64,000 nt of DNA from Amycolatopsis iheyensis (GTDB taxonomy: Bacteria > Actinomycetota > Actinomycetes > Mycobacteriales > Pseudonocardiaceae), in assembly GCF_024703995.1 (NCBI RefSeq), contig NZ_JAMXQV010000015.1:62001-126000 (forward strand), given 5' to 3'. A program made the translations under genes and the position numbers. The notes under the pieces are model-generated. The model did no database searches. It was not told where the DNA came from and saw only the letters and a list, made by a program, of their open reading frames with translations. Each line of letters opens with the position of its first letter. Position 1 is the stretch's first letter. This document shows, in pieces, positions 49,108-57,921 of the stretch.

Positions 49108-51567
49108 ATGAAGTGGCTCAGAGTTTTCCTGCCGGTGACGGTCCTGGTGGCGAGTGGCGTGGTCGCGGCGCCCGCCGACGCCGCGCCGGGCTGGCAGAAG
49201 TACGTCGTCGCGCCTTCTTCGCGGGACGTGCGGCCGGTGAAGGTGCTGTCCACCAGCGGCGATGTCACGAACCCGGCCGGCCTGCTCGGCCGGGGTGTCG
49301 CGACGTTCAAGCGGCAGGCCCCGCCGCCGAAGCCGGCCTGGCCCGCGGGGACGACGGCGGCCGCGTCGTCGTTCCACGCGCCGAACAACGGCGGCAACGG
49401 CCAGCCGCGGACCTACGACCCCGGCAACGCCGTCGACGGCAATCTCGACACGTTCTGGAACGACGACACGATCGGCGCCTACCCGGACGTCCTGACGATT
49501 ACGTCGGCCGCGCCGGTCGCGCTGCCCGGCGTCACCGTTCTGTCCAGTGTGGACGGTGTGCCGCAGGACTTCACGGTCGAGGTCCTGGACGGCGGCGCGT
49601 GGCGCGTCGCGGCCACGGTGAGCGGCAACACCGCCGTGCAGCGCGCGGTCGCGTTCGACCGCCCGGTGACCACCGCGCAGGTCCGGATCACCGTGACGAA
49701 GGACCAGAACACGCCGTCCGGCGAGTTCAGCCGGGTCACCGAGGTCTGGCCGGGGCTGGTCGCCGACCCGCCGGTGCCGGTCGCGGTGGTGGACTTCGGC
49801 AAGGTCGTCGCCGGCTACCCGAAGATCTCCTTCGCGGGCGCGTCGGCGAACCACCCGGGCATCCGGGTGTCGACCTCGGAAACCCAGCAGTACCTGGGCG
49901 AACGTTCGGACTTCTCGCGCTCGGACTTCTCCGGCGGGCCGGGCAGCGACCAGATCGCCGTGCCCGCGACACCGACCGTCTGGCGGGACACGAAGGGCTG
50001 CGCCTCCGGTACGCAGGTGTGCGCGGACGGCCTGCGTGGCTTCCGCTACCTGCGGATCAGCCTCGACGCGCTCGCGTCGGACGCGCCGCTCACGCAGCCG
50101 TCCGGTGAGGTGCGGATCAGCGGGGTCTCGCTCGACTTCACGCCGTTCCTCGGCACGCCGGACACCTACCGCGGCTGGTTCGAGTCGTCCGACGACGCGC
50201 TGAACCGCTACTGGTACGCGGCTTCCTACACCAACGAGCTGGGCCTGGACACCTTCCGCGCGTCCGATGTGGACCCACGCGGGGCGTTTTCGCCGTCGCT
50301 GGAAGGGAAGCTGGTGCTGCACGACGGCGCGAAGCGCGACCGAGACCCGTACGTCGGCGACGTCGCCGTGTCCGGGCTGACCGAGTACCTGACGCACCAG
50401 GACGGCACGGCGGCGCGCAACGTGCTCGCCGATCTGGCCGACCACCAGCGGGCCGACGGGTGGATCCCGCCCGCGTCGATCAACAACTACACGCTGCCGC
50501 TGTTCGACTATCCGCTATGGTGGGTGACGTCGAGCTGGGACTACGTGCTTTACACGGGCGACACCGCGTACGCGGCTTCGTACTACTCGCACCTCGTGAA
50601 GACGCTCGACTCGTGGTACCCGTCGGTCACCGATTCGCGCGGGTTGCTCGCGAAGGGGCTCAACGGCACCGGGGGCTACGGCGATTACGCGTTCCTGCCG
50701 CGTACGGGCGAGGTGACGTACTACAACGCGTTGTACGTCCGGGCACTTCAGGGCGCGGCCGGGCTGGCGCGGGCGACCGGGCACCCGGCGGACGCCGATC
50801 GGTGGCTCGCACGGGCTTCGGGTGTGGCGTCGGCTGTGAACGCCTACTTGTGGGACCCGGCGGCGGGGGCGTACCTCGACTCCGGGACGGGCGCGGTGCG
50901 GCACGGGCAGGACGGCAACAGCCAGGCGATCCTGGCCGGGATCGCGTCGCCTTCGCAGGCCACGTCGGCACTGGCGCGGCTGGCGGCGGGCGCGTTGCCG
51001 TACGGGAACCCGTTCATGGACAACGACACTCTGGTTTCCGATGGCACGAAGCGCGTGTACGCGTTCACGTCGTTCCCGGAGCTGCAGGCGCGGTTCCGGA
51101 GCGGGCAACCGGACTCGGCGATCGACCAGATCAAGCGGATGTACGGCTGGATGGCTTCGCACGACCCGGGCATCACGGCGTGGGAGGGCATCGGCGAGGG
51201 CGGTTCGCACTACGAGCAGGGCTACACGTCGGCGGCGCACGGCTGGTCGACCGGGGTGGTTCCGGCGCTGACGAACGAGTTGCTGGGCGTCTCGCCGACT
51301 TCGCCGGGCTTCGCGACGTGGACGGTTTCGCCGCATCCCGGGTCGGTCGCGTGGGCGCGCGGAGCGGTGCCGACGCCGAAGGGCGCGTTGTCGGCTTCGT
51401 GGAGCCAGCACGGTTCGGTGTTCTCGCTGACGGTCACGGCGCCTCGCGGGACTTCGGGTTCGCTGGTGGTCCCTGGTGGTCGCCTGGTGCTCCTTGACGG
51501 GCGGCCGATCCGGGCGGGTTCTCTTTCTGTTGGCGGCGGCACGCACACGGTGCTGGTGGTGCGGTAG
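49108..51567 (+). CDS. Secreted GH78-like alpha-L-rhamnosidase with a discoidin domain
   Basis: An 819-residue exported glycosidase. The signal peptide ends at ADA (residue 26). Residues 80-215 form an F5/8 type C (discoidin) domain (NAVDGNLDTFWNDDTIGAYPD). The (alpha/alpha)6 catalytic barrel carries the acid-containing DGAKRDRDPYVGD region and a later YNALYVRALQG segment; the C-terminal beta sandwich closes it. GGAGG precedes ATG 49108. It probably acts on plant or microbial glycans outside the cell. The acid/base pair is inferred from family patterns. Confidence 0.85.
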   Translation: MKWLRVFLPVTVLVASGVVAAPADAAPGWQKYVVAPSSRDVRPVKVLSTSGDVTNPAGLLGRGVATFKRQAPPPKPAWPAGTTAAASSFHAPNNGGNGQPRTYDPGNAVDGNLDTFWNDDTIGAYPDVLTITSAAPVALPGVTVLSSVDGVPQDFTVEVLDGGAWRVAATVSGNTAVQRAVAFDRPVTTAQVRITVTKDQNTPSGEFSRVTEVWPGLVADPPVPVAVVDFGKVVAGYPKISFAGASANHPGIRVSTSETQQYLGERSDFSRSDFSGGPGSDQIAVPATPTVWRDTKGCASGTQVCADGLRGFRYLRISLDALASDAPLTQPSGEVRISGVSLDFTPFLGTPDTYRGWFESSDDALNRYWYAASYTNELGLDTFRASDVDPRGAFSPSLEGKLVLHDGAKRDRDPYVGDVAVSGLTEYLTHQDGTAARNVLADLADHQRADGWIPPASINNYTLPLFDYPLWWVTSSWDYVLYTGDTAYAASYYSHLVKTLDSWYPSVTDSRGLLAKGLNGTGGYGDYAFLPRTGEVTYYNALYVRALQGAAGLARATGHPADADRWLARASGVASAVNAYLWDPAAGAYLDSGTGAVRHGQDGNSQAILAGIASPSQATSALARLAAGALPYGNPFMDNDTLVSDGTKRVYAFTSFPELQARFRSGQPDSAIDQIKRMYGWMASHDPGITAWEGIGEGGSHYEQGYTSAAHGWSTGVVPALTNELLGVSPTSPGFATWTVSPHPGSVAWARGAVPTPKGALSASWSQHGSVFSLTVTAPRGTSGSLVVPGGRLVLLDGRPIRAGSLSVGGGTHTVLVVR

Positions 51568-51572
51568 GCCGG

Positions 51573-51606
51573 TTTCCGCGCGGGGCGGGCTCGCCCCGCG
51601 CGGAAA
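51573..51606 (+). terminator. Perfect 15-bp hairpin after the GH78-like gene
   Basis: The left arm TTTCCGCGCGGGGCG (51573-51587) pairs perfectly with 51592-51606 over a GGCT loop. It is just six bases after the stop, has an A-run at its end and is a convincing intrinsic terminator. Its end touches a possible start of the next gene. Confidence 0.8.
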
Positions 51607-51636
51607 GTGTCGGTGGTGGTGCGTAGCGTGGCAGCT

Positions 51637-52500
51637 GTGAAGGAGCAGATGGGGTTCGACTTCGGCGTCGCGCAACCGGTGCGGCTCACGAAGGTCTCGC
51701 CGGCGCGGCTGGCGACCTTCGACGACTGCCCGCGCCGGTACCGGCTGTCGTACCTGACGAGGCCGACACCGCAGCGCACCGGGCCGTGGGCGCACAGCAC
51801 GCTGGGCGCGGTGGTGCACAACGCGTTGCGGGCGTTGTTCGACTTGCCGGTGCTCAAGCGGGTGCCGCAGCGGGCGGTGGCGCTGGTGGCCGAGTTCTGG
51901 AAGGACGCGGGCTTCGAGACCGAGGAGCAGGCGGCGCGGTACCGGGCGCGGGCGAAGGGCTGGGTGGCGGAGTACGTCGAGGACAACGACGTCACGCACG
52001 ACCCGGTCGGGCTCGAGCGGTGGGTGTCGGCGCCGGTGAGCGCGACGCCGGGGGAGAAGCCGTCGATGATCATCGAGGGCCGCGCCGACCGGATCGACGC
52101 CCGCGACGGCTCGCTCGTCATCGTCGACTACAAAACGGGGCGGCGGCCGCCGGACGAGTACGAGGCGCGGGCGTCGCAAGCGCTGGCGTTGTACGCGGTG
52201 GCGGCGGCGCGGACGCTGCGGATGCCGTGCACGACTGTCGAGCTGCACCACGTCCCGACCGGCACGATCGCGGCGGCGGAGCACACACCGGAGAGCCTGC
52301 AACGGCAGCTCCAACGCGCCGAAGAGACCGCCGGAGACCTGAGGCTGGCCACGGATACCCTGGACGCGGGCGGCGACGCCGACGTGCTGTTCCCGGCCCG
52401 CCCGGACCGCCGCTGCGCCTGGTGCGACTTCAGGCCGAGCTGCGCGGCGGGCCAGGAAGCAGCCCCGGCGGCGCAGCCATGGGACCTGCTGGCGCCCTGA
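51637..52500 (+). CDS. RecB-family PD-(D/E)XK nuclease with iron-sulfur cysteines
   Basis: A 287-residue Cas4/AddB-type nuclease. The N-terminal cysteine (FDDCPRRYRL) and the C-terminal C-x2-C-x5-C (RRCAWCDFRPSC) fit a 4Fe-4S cluster. The nuclease core has GAVVHNAL, the IEGRADRID aspartate, VIVDYKTG (D and K) and a QALALYA motif IV. No helicase domain is attached. GTG 51637 fits a leaderless start (TAGCGT seven bases upstream). A comparable stand-alone protein, Mtb Rv2119, comes to mind. DNA-repair processing is likely. Confidence 0.88.
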   Translation: MKEQMGFDFGVAQPVRLTKVSPARLATFDDCPRRYRLSYLTRPTPQRTGPWAHSTLGAVVHNALRALFDLPVLKRVPQRAVALVAEFWKDAGFETEEQAARYRARAKGWVAEYVEDNDVTHDPVGLERWVSAPVSATPGEKPSMIIEGRADRIDARDGSLVIVDYKTGRRPPDEYEARASQALALYAVAAARTLRMPCTTVELHHVPTGTIAAAEHTPESLQRQLQRAEETAGDLRLATDTLDAGGDADVLFPARPDRRCAWCDFRPSCAAGQEAAPAAQPWDLLAP

Positions 52501-52512
52501 CAGGGAGGAAAA

Positions 52513-53136
52513 GTGCCTTCACCGGACACCGACGAACTGGCAACGGTGCCGTTGCCCGCCGGCGCCCCGGAAGCGGAGGACGCCGCTGGTGCGGCCGGAG
52601 CCCCGCCTGCCCGCCGGGAGCGCTCCACGCCACCGCCCGCTCAGCGAGAGCCGGCTGGCAAGGCCGTGGGTGCCGCTGGCGCGCCGGAAGCCCGGCCCGT
52701 CCGCCAGGAGCCGGCTGGCGGGGCAGAGGGTGCCGCTGGTGAGGTGGAAGCGTGGCGGGAGCCGGCCGGAGAGGCCGAGGCGCTGACCGAGCCGCAGGAG
52801 CGGGTTGAGCCTGAGCTGATCGAGGCCGATGGCTCAACGGATGAGCCAGTCGCGCCCGCGAAGGCTCCGGGGCGTTGGTGGCGTGGGTTCACCGGCTCGC
52901 TGGCCGCCGGTCTCGTGGTCTTGGCGCTCGGGGTGCTCGTCGTGGCGGGGATCTGCCTGTACACCGGTGCTCCGGGGCCCGGTGCGGCTCTGCTGATCGG
53001 TCACCCGATCGCCGCGGTGCTGGCCTTGGTCGCGCAACGAGTCGCCGACCGGCGGACCGGCGTTGCCGCCGCCGGAGCCGGATTCGCGGTGGTGCTGTTC
53101 ACCGCCTCCGCGCTCACGATCTTCTGGCTCACCTGA
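52513..53136 (+). CDS. Pro/Ala/Glu-rich membrane protein
   Basis: A 207-residue protein. Residues 1-115 are disordered and repetitive (AAGAPEARPVRQEPAGGAEGA-like units). They precede membrane segments at residues 128-155 and 180-205 with a charged interval. It starts 12 bases after the nuclease stop, with AGGGAGG upstream, so it is likely co-transcribed. No family recognised; degenerate DNA repeats encode the disordered part. Confidence 0.65.
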   Translation: MPSPDTDELATVPLPAGAPEAEDAAGAAGAPPARRERSTPPPAQREPAGKAVGAAGAPEARPVRQEPAGGAEGAAGEVEAWREPAGEAEALTEPQERVEPELIEADGSTDEPVAPAKAPGRWWRGFTGSLAAGLVVLALGVLVVAGICLYTGAPGPGAALLIGHPIAAVLALVAQRVADRRTGVAAAGAGFAVVLFTASALTIFWLT

Positions 53137-53137
53137 C

Positions 53138-53345
53138 CGAGTCCCGCCCCCAACCACGCGAGTCCCGGCCCCGATCACGAGTCCCGGCCTCAATCACGCG
53201 AGTCTCGGCCCCAATCACGCAAGTCCCGGCCTCAACCACGCGCGATGCCCTTCCAATCACGCGTGATGCCCTTCCAATCACGCGTGATGCCCCTCCAATC
53301 ACACGTGATGCCTCGCCAGACACGCGTGATGCCCCCTCCGGGCAC
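53138..53345. repeat. Ten-unit tandem array of 21-bp repeats
   Basis: Ten head-to-tail units of 21 bp (the second is 19). Units 1-5 are CGAGTCCCGGCCCCAATCAC-like, units 6-10 CGTGATGCCCTTCCAATCAC-like. At unit junctions the second class makes ATCACGCGTGAT, a perfect 12-bp palindrome (two perfect copies at 53256-53267 and 53277-53288, two with one mismatch). The array lies between two convergent genes. A minus-strand frame across it (GASRVIG repeats) is an artefact of period 21. Confidence 0.9.
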
Positions 53346-53356
53346 ACGAACGTCGG

Positions 53357-54700
53357 CTACTTCAGCGCCGTCAGCGTGTTGCCGCGCTCCTCGAGCAGCA
53401 CCGGACCGGCCGCACCCAGACGCACCGCCCCCGCGTACCCGCGCCGATCGACCCCAACCGTCCGAATCGTCGAGCCGTCGTTCTCGTTCAGCACCGCCAA
53501 GCCGCCCTTGATCGGGACCACCAGCTGCGACGCGAACAAAATCCCCGGCCCCGAAGCGCTGCTCAACGTCCAACGAGGCGAAAGGTCGTCGCGCGACAGC
53601 GCCAGCATCTTCGACCCGCTGAACCAGTACACGTTCGACGGCGTCTGCGTCGTCGCCTCGACGCCGCCGGCAGGGTCCGCCGCCAGGTCCGATGGTGGGA
53701 CGTCCAGTGGGTACGCCGCGCGCTGGGAACCGTCGCCGTTGAAGATCACCAACAGCTTCTGGTCCGGGAGGACCACCGCCGTCAGCTCGCCCGACATCGC
53801 GATCACCCGGGCTCGCTTGCCCGCCAGTACGCTGCTGAACGACACCGATGGCTCGTCGTCCTTCTCGGGCGCCGCCTTGTAGACCGTCAGGCGGTCCGCC
53901 GGGTCGCCCGGGCAGCGCTCGATCACACCCACCTTGCCCGACGCCGCCGCCACGGTGCCGTACGTGCAGCCCGTGCGCGGCTGCTTGCCCGCGTTGACCA
54001 GCGCCGGGACCTGGCCGTACTCGGCGCTCTGCACCAGGTCGTCGCGCCAGGTCGTGAGGAGCTTCTTGCCCGTCGCCGTCACGTGGGAGCCGTCGGTCAC
54101 CAGGCGCGTGCCCAGCTCCGCGTTGCCGTTGCGCTGCGCCGTGATCCGGCCCGTGCCCGGGTCCAGCTGCGTGACTTCGCTGCACCCCGACGTCTTCGAG
54201 TAGACGGCGTTCAGCCGCCCCCACGTCTCGTTCATCGTGCACAGCGGCAGGTCACGCGTGTAGTGCCAGCGGATCAGCCCGGTCAGCGGATCACGGCCGG
54301 CGACCTCGCCGCCGTCCGCCGTCGCCACCGCGTCGCCCGCCACCACCGGGACCGGCGTCGCGCCGCTCGACGCGCTCCAGATCTCCGCCAGGGAACCCGG
54401 CACCGCCCCCGGCGCCGCGGGCAACGGGGCCGGCGGCTCGGCTTCGGTCCGGTCGGTCGCCGCGCTGTCGCTGGTCACGCTCACCACCAGCGCCACCGCC
54501 ACGACGACCACCGCGATCACCGCGGCGAGCACCCGGTCACGCCCGCGGTTCCACGGCGACCGCCGTGCCTTGACACGCGGAGCGGGCGAAGCGGGCGGAA
54601 CGTCCTCGAGGACGTCTTCGGAGCCGTAGTCGGGGGCCGGATCTTCCGCGGGCGTGACCACTTCAGGCGCGCTTTCGGGCGCCTTCTCGTCTTCGCTCAC
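53357..54700 (-). CDS. Membrane-anchored PQQ-like beta-propeller protein
   Basis: A 447-residue protein with an acidic 45-residue cytoplasmic part, one membrane helix (RVLAAVIAVVVVAVALVVSVTS) and an outer beta-propeller of PQQ/Trp-docking-like blades (GEVAGRDPLTGLIRWHYTR and CSEVTQLDPGTGRI). Four or more cysteines suggest disulfides. It lies 25 bases after the helicase gene on the same strand. Mtb Rv3212 next to rhlE is the recalled counterpart. Its role in envelope or division is not known. Confidence 0.85.
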   Translation of the reverse strand: MSEDEKAPESAPEVVTPAEDPAPDYGSEDVLEDVPPASPAPRVKARRSPWNRGRDRVLAAVIAVVVVAVALVVSVTSDSAATDRTEAEPPAPLPAAPGAVPGSLAEIWSASSGATPVPVVAGDAVATADGGEVAGRDPLTGLIRWHYTRDLPLCTMNETWGRLNAVYSKTSGCSEVTQLDPGTGRITAQRNGNAELGTRLVTDGSHVTATGKKLLTTWRDDLVQSAEYGQVPALVNAGKQPRTGCTYGTVAAASGKVGVIERCPGDPADRLTVYKAAPEKDDEPSVSFSSVLAGKRARVIAMSGELTAVVLPDQKLLVIFNGDGSQRAAYPLDVPPSDLAADPAGGVEATTQTPSNVYWFSGSKMLALSRDDLSPRWTLSSASGPGILFASQLVVPIKGGLAVLNENDGSTIRTVGVDRRGYAGAVRLGAAGPVLLEERGNTLTALK

Positions 54701-54725
54701 TTACCCGACCCCCGGTGCGTAGGCC

Positions 54726-56408
54726 TCAGTCTGCCGACGCAGGTGTATCAGAAGTCGCCGCGGGACGGCGACGGCGGCGTCGCCGAGCCGGCCGCTCGGC
54801 GTTCTCGCCGGCTTCCTTCTCGGCCACGGGACCGGTTGTTTCCGGCGCGGTGCCGCGGGTGCGGCGACGCGTCCGGGTGCGGCCTTCGGCGGGAGCGTCC
54901 TCCGAAGAGGACGCAGCGGCGTTGTCCGCCGCCTCGACGGCCTCGGCCGCCCGCGCACCGCCGCGGGTCCGCTTGCGCGGGGCCCGGTTGCGCTTGCGCG
55001 GCGCGTCTTCCGAAGCGGGCTCGTCACGACGACGGCCGCGCTTCTTGCCGCCCAGGTCCTCTTCCACCTCGGCGCCCAGGCCCGCGCGGGTGCGCTTGGC
55101 CAGCGGCAGCCTGCCGGTGGTGCCCTCCGGGATGCCCAGGTCCTCGAACAGGTGCTTCGACGACGAGTACGTCTCGACCGGCTCCGGCTTGTCCAGGCCC
55201 AGGGTGTCCGAGATCAGCTTCCAGCGCGGCTCTTCGTCCCAGTCGACGAGCGTGACCGCGACGCCGGTGCGCCCGGCGCGGCCGGTGCGGCCGATCCGGT
55301 GGACGTAGGTCTTCTCGTCGTCCGGGCACTGGTAGTTGATGACGTGGGTGACGTCGTCGATGTCGATGCCGCGGGCGGCGACGTCGGTCGCGACCAGCAC
55401 GTCGACCTTGCCCGAGCGGAACGCGCGCAGCGCCTGCTCGCGGGCGCCCTGGCCCAGGTCACCGTGCACGGCCGCGGCCGCGAAGCCGCGCTCGACCAGG
55501 TCGTCGGCGACCTTCTGCGCGGTGCGCTTGGTGCGGCTGAAGATCATCGTGAGCCCGCGGCCCTCGGCCTGCAGGATCCGGGCGATGACCTCGGGCTTGT
55601 CCATCGAGTGCGCCCGGTAGACGAACTGGGTGGTCCGCTCGTGGATCGCGCTCGCGTCGTTCTCCTCGGCGCGGATGTGCGTCGGCTGGTTCAGGAACGT
55701 GCGGGCCAGCGTGATGATCGGGCCGGGCATGGTGGCCGAGAACAGCATGGTCTGGCGCTCGTCCGGCACCATCCGCAGGATGCGCTCGATGTCGGGCAGG
55801 AAGCCCAGGTCGAGCATCTCGTCGGCCTCGTCGAGGACGAGCCCGCGGACCTTGCCGAGGACCAGGTGCTGCTGCTCGGCCAGGTCGAGCAGGCGGCCCG
55901 GGGTGCCGATCACGACGTCGACGCCCTTGCGCAGCGCCTCGATCTGCGGCTCGTACGGGCGGCCGCCGTAGATGGCCAGGGTGCGGATGCCGAGGTGCTT
56001 GCCGGCGCCCTTGAGGTCGTTCGCGACCTGGATGCACAGCTCGCGGGTCGGGACCACGACCAGCACCTGCGGGGTGCCGTCGCCCGGGACCTGGACGCGG
56101 TGCAGCAGCGGGACGCCGAAGCCCAGCGTCTTGCCCATGCCGGTGCGGGCCTGGCCGATGAGGTCGTCGCCGGCCATCGCGAGCGGCAGCGTGAGCGCCT
56201 GGATCGCGAAGGTCCGCTCGATGCCGGCCTCGCCGAGGGCCTTGACGATCTCCGGCTTGACGCCGAAGGACGCGAAGGTCGGGGCCTCGGGCTCGACCTC
56301 GACGCCCGCCTGCAGCGGGTGCGAGGTGTCGAGCGCGGCCGGGCCGGTCTCGCTGTGCTCCAGCGCGACGGCGGGGGTCTGTTCGGTTGTGGGAATTTCT
56401 GCGGTCAG
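54726..56408 (-). CDS. DEAD-box RNA helicase, possible CTG start
   Basis: A 560-residue RhlE-like helicase. Motifs are FAIQALTLPLAMAGDDLIGQARTGMGKT (Q and I), VVPTREL (Ia), GTPGRLLDL (Ib), VLDEADEMLDLGF (II, DEAD), LFSATMPG (III, SAT), TMIFSRTKR (IV), VATDVAARGIDIDDV (V) and HRIGRTGRAGRTG (VI). The C-terminal 150 residues are Arg/Lys/Ala-rich, RNA-binding. No ATG, GTG or TTG lies near the conserved start; GAGAGAGG eight bases before a CTG (56408) makes CTG the best start. Mtb Rv3211 is the recalled homologue. Confidence 0.88.
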   Translation of the reverse strand: MTAEIPTTEQTPAVALEHSETGPAALDTSHPLQAGVEVEPEAPTFASFGVKPEIVKALGEAGIERTFAIQALTLPLAMAGDDLIGQARTGMGKTLGFGVPLLHRVQVPGDGTPQVLVVVPTRELCIQVANDLKGAGKHLGIRTLAIYGGRPYEPQIEALRKGVDVVIGTPGRLLDLAEQQHLVLGKVRGLVLDEADEMLDLGFLPDIERILRMVPDERQTMLFSATMPGPIITLARTFLNQPTHIRAEENDASAIHERTTQFVYRAHSMDKPEVIARILQAEGRGLTMIFSRTKRTAQKVADDLVERGFAAAAVHGDLGQGAREQALRAFRSGKVDVLVATDVAARGIDIDDVTHVINYQCPDDEKTYVHRIGRTGRAGRTGVAVTLVDWDEEPRWKLISDTLGLDKPEPVETYSSSKHLFEDLGIPEGTTGRLPLAKRTRAGLGAEVEEDLGGKKRGRRRDEPASEDAPRKRNRAPRKRTRGGARAAEAVEAADNAAASSSEDAPAEGRTRTRRRTRGTAPETTGPVAEKEAGENAERPARRRRRRRPAATSDTPASAD

Positions 56409-56731
56409 GGTGATCGCCTCTCTCGTGACCAGCGCGCACAGCCGTGGGTCCGCTCGACACTCGACCGGGAGTAAACCCTGGTCCCTGGCGCTGATCTGGA
56501 GCGCGGAACCGGTCCGTCCCGGGAATGCCGGAAGAGGCGTGCACGCACATTGCAGTACGTCGGCAAGCCAACGTGACCTGCCTGTTTCCCGACGTCGGTA
56601 TGACGTACGGAAGCTCTGTGTCAAACGCAGTGTACCTGGTCAGCAGTTTTTCAACAGTACCCGGCGTGTCGGAACCAGTGGGATCGGTCTCGTCCCGACA
56701 CGCCCGGGTGCTTCGGCGATACCCTGCCCGG
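56409..56731. promoter_or_regulatory. Divergent promoter region, helicase and ferritin-like gene
   Basis: This 323-bp gap has no gene. On the minus strand TTGACA (56624-56619) and TACCGA (56600-56595) lie 18 bases apart, giving the helicase a leader of about 180 bases. CCGACGTCGG (56589-56598) is a perfect palindrome beside the -10. On the plus strand CCGACA (56695-56700) and GATACC (56718-56723), 17 apart, would start the ferritin-like gene as a nearly leaderless message. A long leader is common on cold-shock helicases. Confidence 0.5.
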
Positions 56732-57385
56732 GTGACCGAGCCGAAAGAGATCTCAGAAGGCCTAGTCGACCTTCTGGGTGTGATCGCCTACCTCGAACTT
56801 TCCGCGTTCGACCGGATGGCCGAAGACGCGCGAAGCGCCCCGACACTGGCCGGGCGGGCCGCGCTGGCGCAGATGGCGGCCGCGGAGATCGGTCACTACG
56901 GCCTGCTCGCCGAACACCTGGCCGCCCACGACGTCAAGATCGAAGACGCGATGACGCCGTTCGTGGCCCAGGTGGACGCCTGGCACGCCTCGACGCCGCC
57001 CAAGTCGTGGCTGGAGTCGCTGGTCAAGGCCTACGTCGGCGACGGGCTGGCCGCCGACCTCTACCGCGAGATCGCCAGCTGGCTCGACCCGGAGACCAAG
57101 GACCTCGTGCTCACCGTGCTCGCGGACACCGGGCACTCCGCGTTCGCCGAGCGCGAAGTCGCGGCCGGCATCGAAGCCGACCCCAAGACCCGCGACAAGC
57201 TCGCGCTGTGGGGGCGCCGCCTGCTGGGCGAGGCGCTCACCCAGGCCCAGTACGTCGTCGCCGAACGCGACGGGCTGGCCGAGCTCATCATCGGCGGTTC
57301 GGGCGACCTTTCCGGAATCGCGGCGCTGTTCCGAAGGTTGCAACAAGGGCACACAAAACGCATGCAGGCGCTCGGCCTGGGCTGA
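56732..57385 (+). CDS. Ferritin-like fold protein (DUF, MiaE-like)
   Basis: A 217-residue helical protein. Glu/His pairs typical of a diiron four-helix bundle are seen: YLELSAFDRMAEDA, QMAAAEIGHYGLLAEHL, and LADTGHSAFAEREV. The family is actinobacterial ferritin-like, related in fold to tRNA-hydroxylase MiaE. It is divergent from the helicase. The recalled Mtb Rv3210c has the same context. Activity is unknown; full retention of metal ligands was not checked. Confidence 0.82.
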   Translation: MTEPKEISEGLVDLLGVIAYLELSAFDRMAEDARSAPTLAGRAALAQMAAAEIGHYGLLAEHLAAHDVKIEDAMTPFVAQVDAWHASTPPKSWLESLVKAYVGDGLAADLYREIASWLDPETKDLVLTVLADTGHSAFAEREVAAGIEADPKTRDKLALWGRRLLGEALTQAQYVVAERDGLAELIIGGSGDLSGIAALFRRLQQGHTKRMQALGLG

Positions 57386-57504
57386 TCCCGATGGAGTACC
57401 CGGAAGTGACGACGCGGTCGAGCGCGGACATGCGCCACCGGAACGAGCCCGTTCGGTTAGCCTTGCCGAGCACATCCCTTACGAATTTCCAGCGGAGGTC
57501 CCAC

Positions 57505-57735
57505 GTGGAGGTCAAGATCGGCATCAAGGACACCCCGCGCGAGCTGGTGGTGTCCAGTGGCCAGTCTCCCGATGAGGTGGAGAAGCTGGTCGCCGAGGCC
57601 CTGACGGCCGGTGACGGGCTCTTCCGCATCAACGACGAGAAGGGGCGCAAGTACATCGTCCCCTCCGACCGCATCGCGTACGTCGAGATCGCCCCGTCCG
57701 ACGTCCGCAAGGTCGGCTTCGGCGTCGGCGACTGA
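57505..57735 (+). CDS. DUF3107 small conserved protein
   Basis: A 76-residue protein, EVKIGIKDTPRELVVSSGQS to YVEIAPSDVRKVGFGVGD. It is the complete DUF3107 (ATP-binding-like) domain. GTG 57505 has GGAGG six bases upstream. Its closeness to the helicase region matches Mtb Rv3208A/TB9.4 (recalled). Function unknown. Confidence 0.9.
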   Translation: MEVKIGIKDTPRELVVSSGQSPDEVEKLVAEALTAGDGLFRINDEKGRKYIVPSDRIAYVEIAPSDVRKVGFGVGD

Positions 57736-57746
57736 CTCGTAGCCCG

Positions 57747-57783
57747 CGAAGGCCACCCCGGGTGCCGCCCGGGGTGGCCTTCG
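57747..57783 (+). terminator. Terminator hairpin after DUF3107
   Basis: CGAAGGCCACCCCGGG (57747-57762) pairs perfectly with 57768-57783 over TGCCG. It lies 11 bases after the stop. Strong, GC-rich and ending with a short T-rich stretch. Confidence 0.8.
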
Positions 57784-57921
57784 TGCTTGTCGCCCTGGTG
57801 GGCGGCCGCTTTCACCGGATCGGTGAGTGTTGCTTGGAGTGTCGCGAATCCGCCGCCTAACTTCGGCGGGCGATCCGGTGTCACCGGACCCGGACGCCAC
57901 GACCCCTCAGGAGCAACCAGC

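Noticed and set aside
53129..53347. A 72-codon minus frame of GASRVIG repeats
   Set aside because: The repeats follow directly from the 21-bp DNA period, which keeps one frame open; there is no ribosome site and no conserved start.
56409..56624. N-terminal extension of the helicase starting at 56624
   Set aside because: The extra 72 residues are Arg/Cys/Pro-rich with no family match and cover the promoter area.
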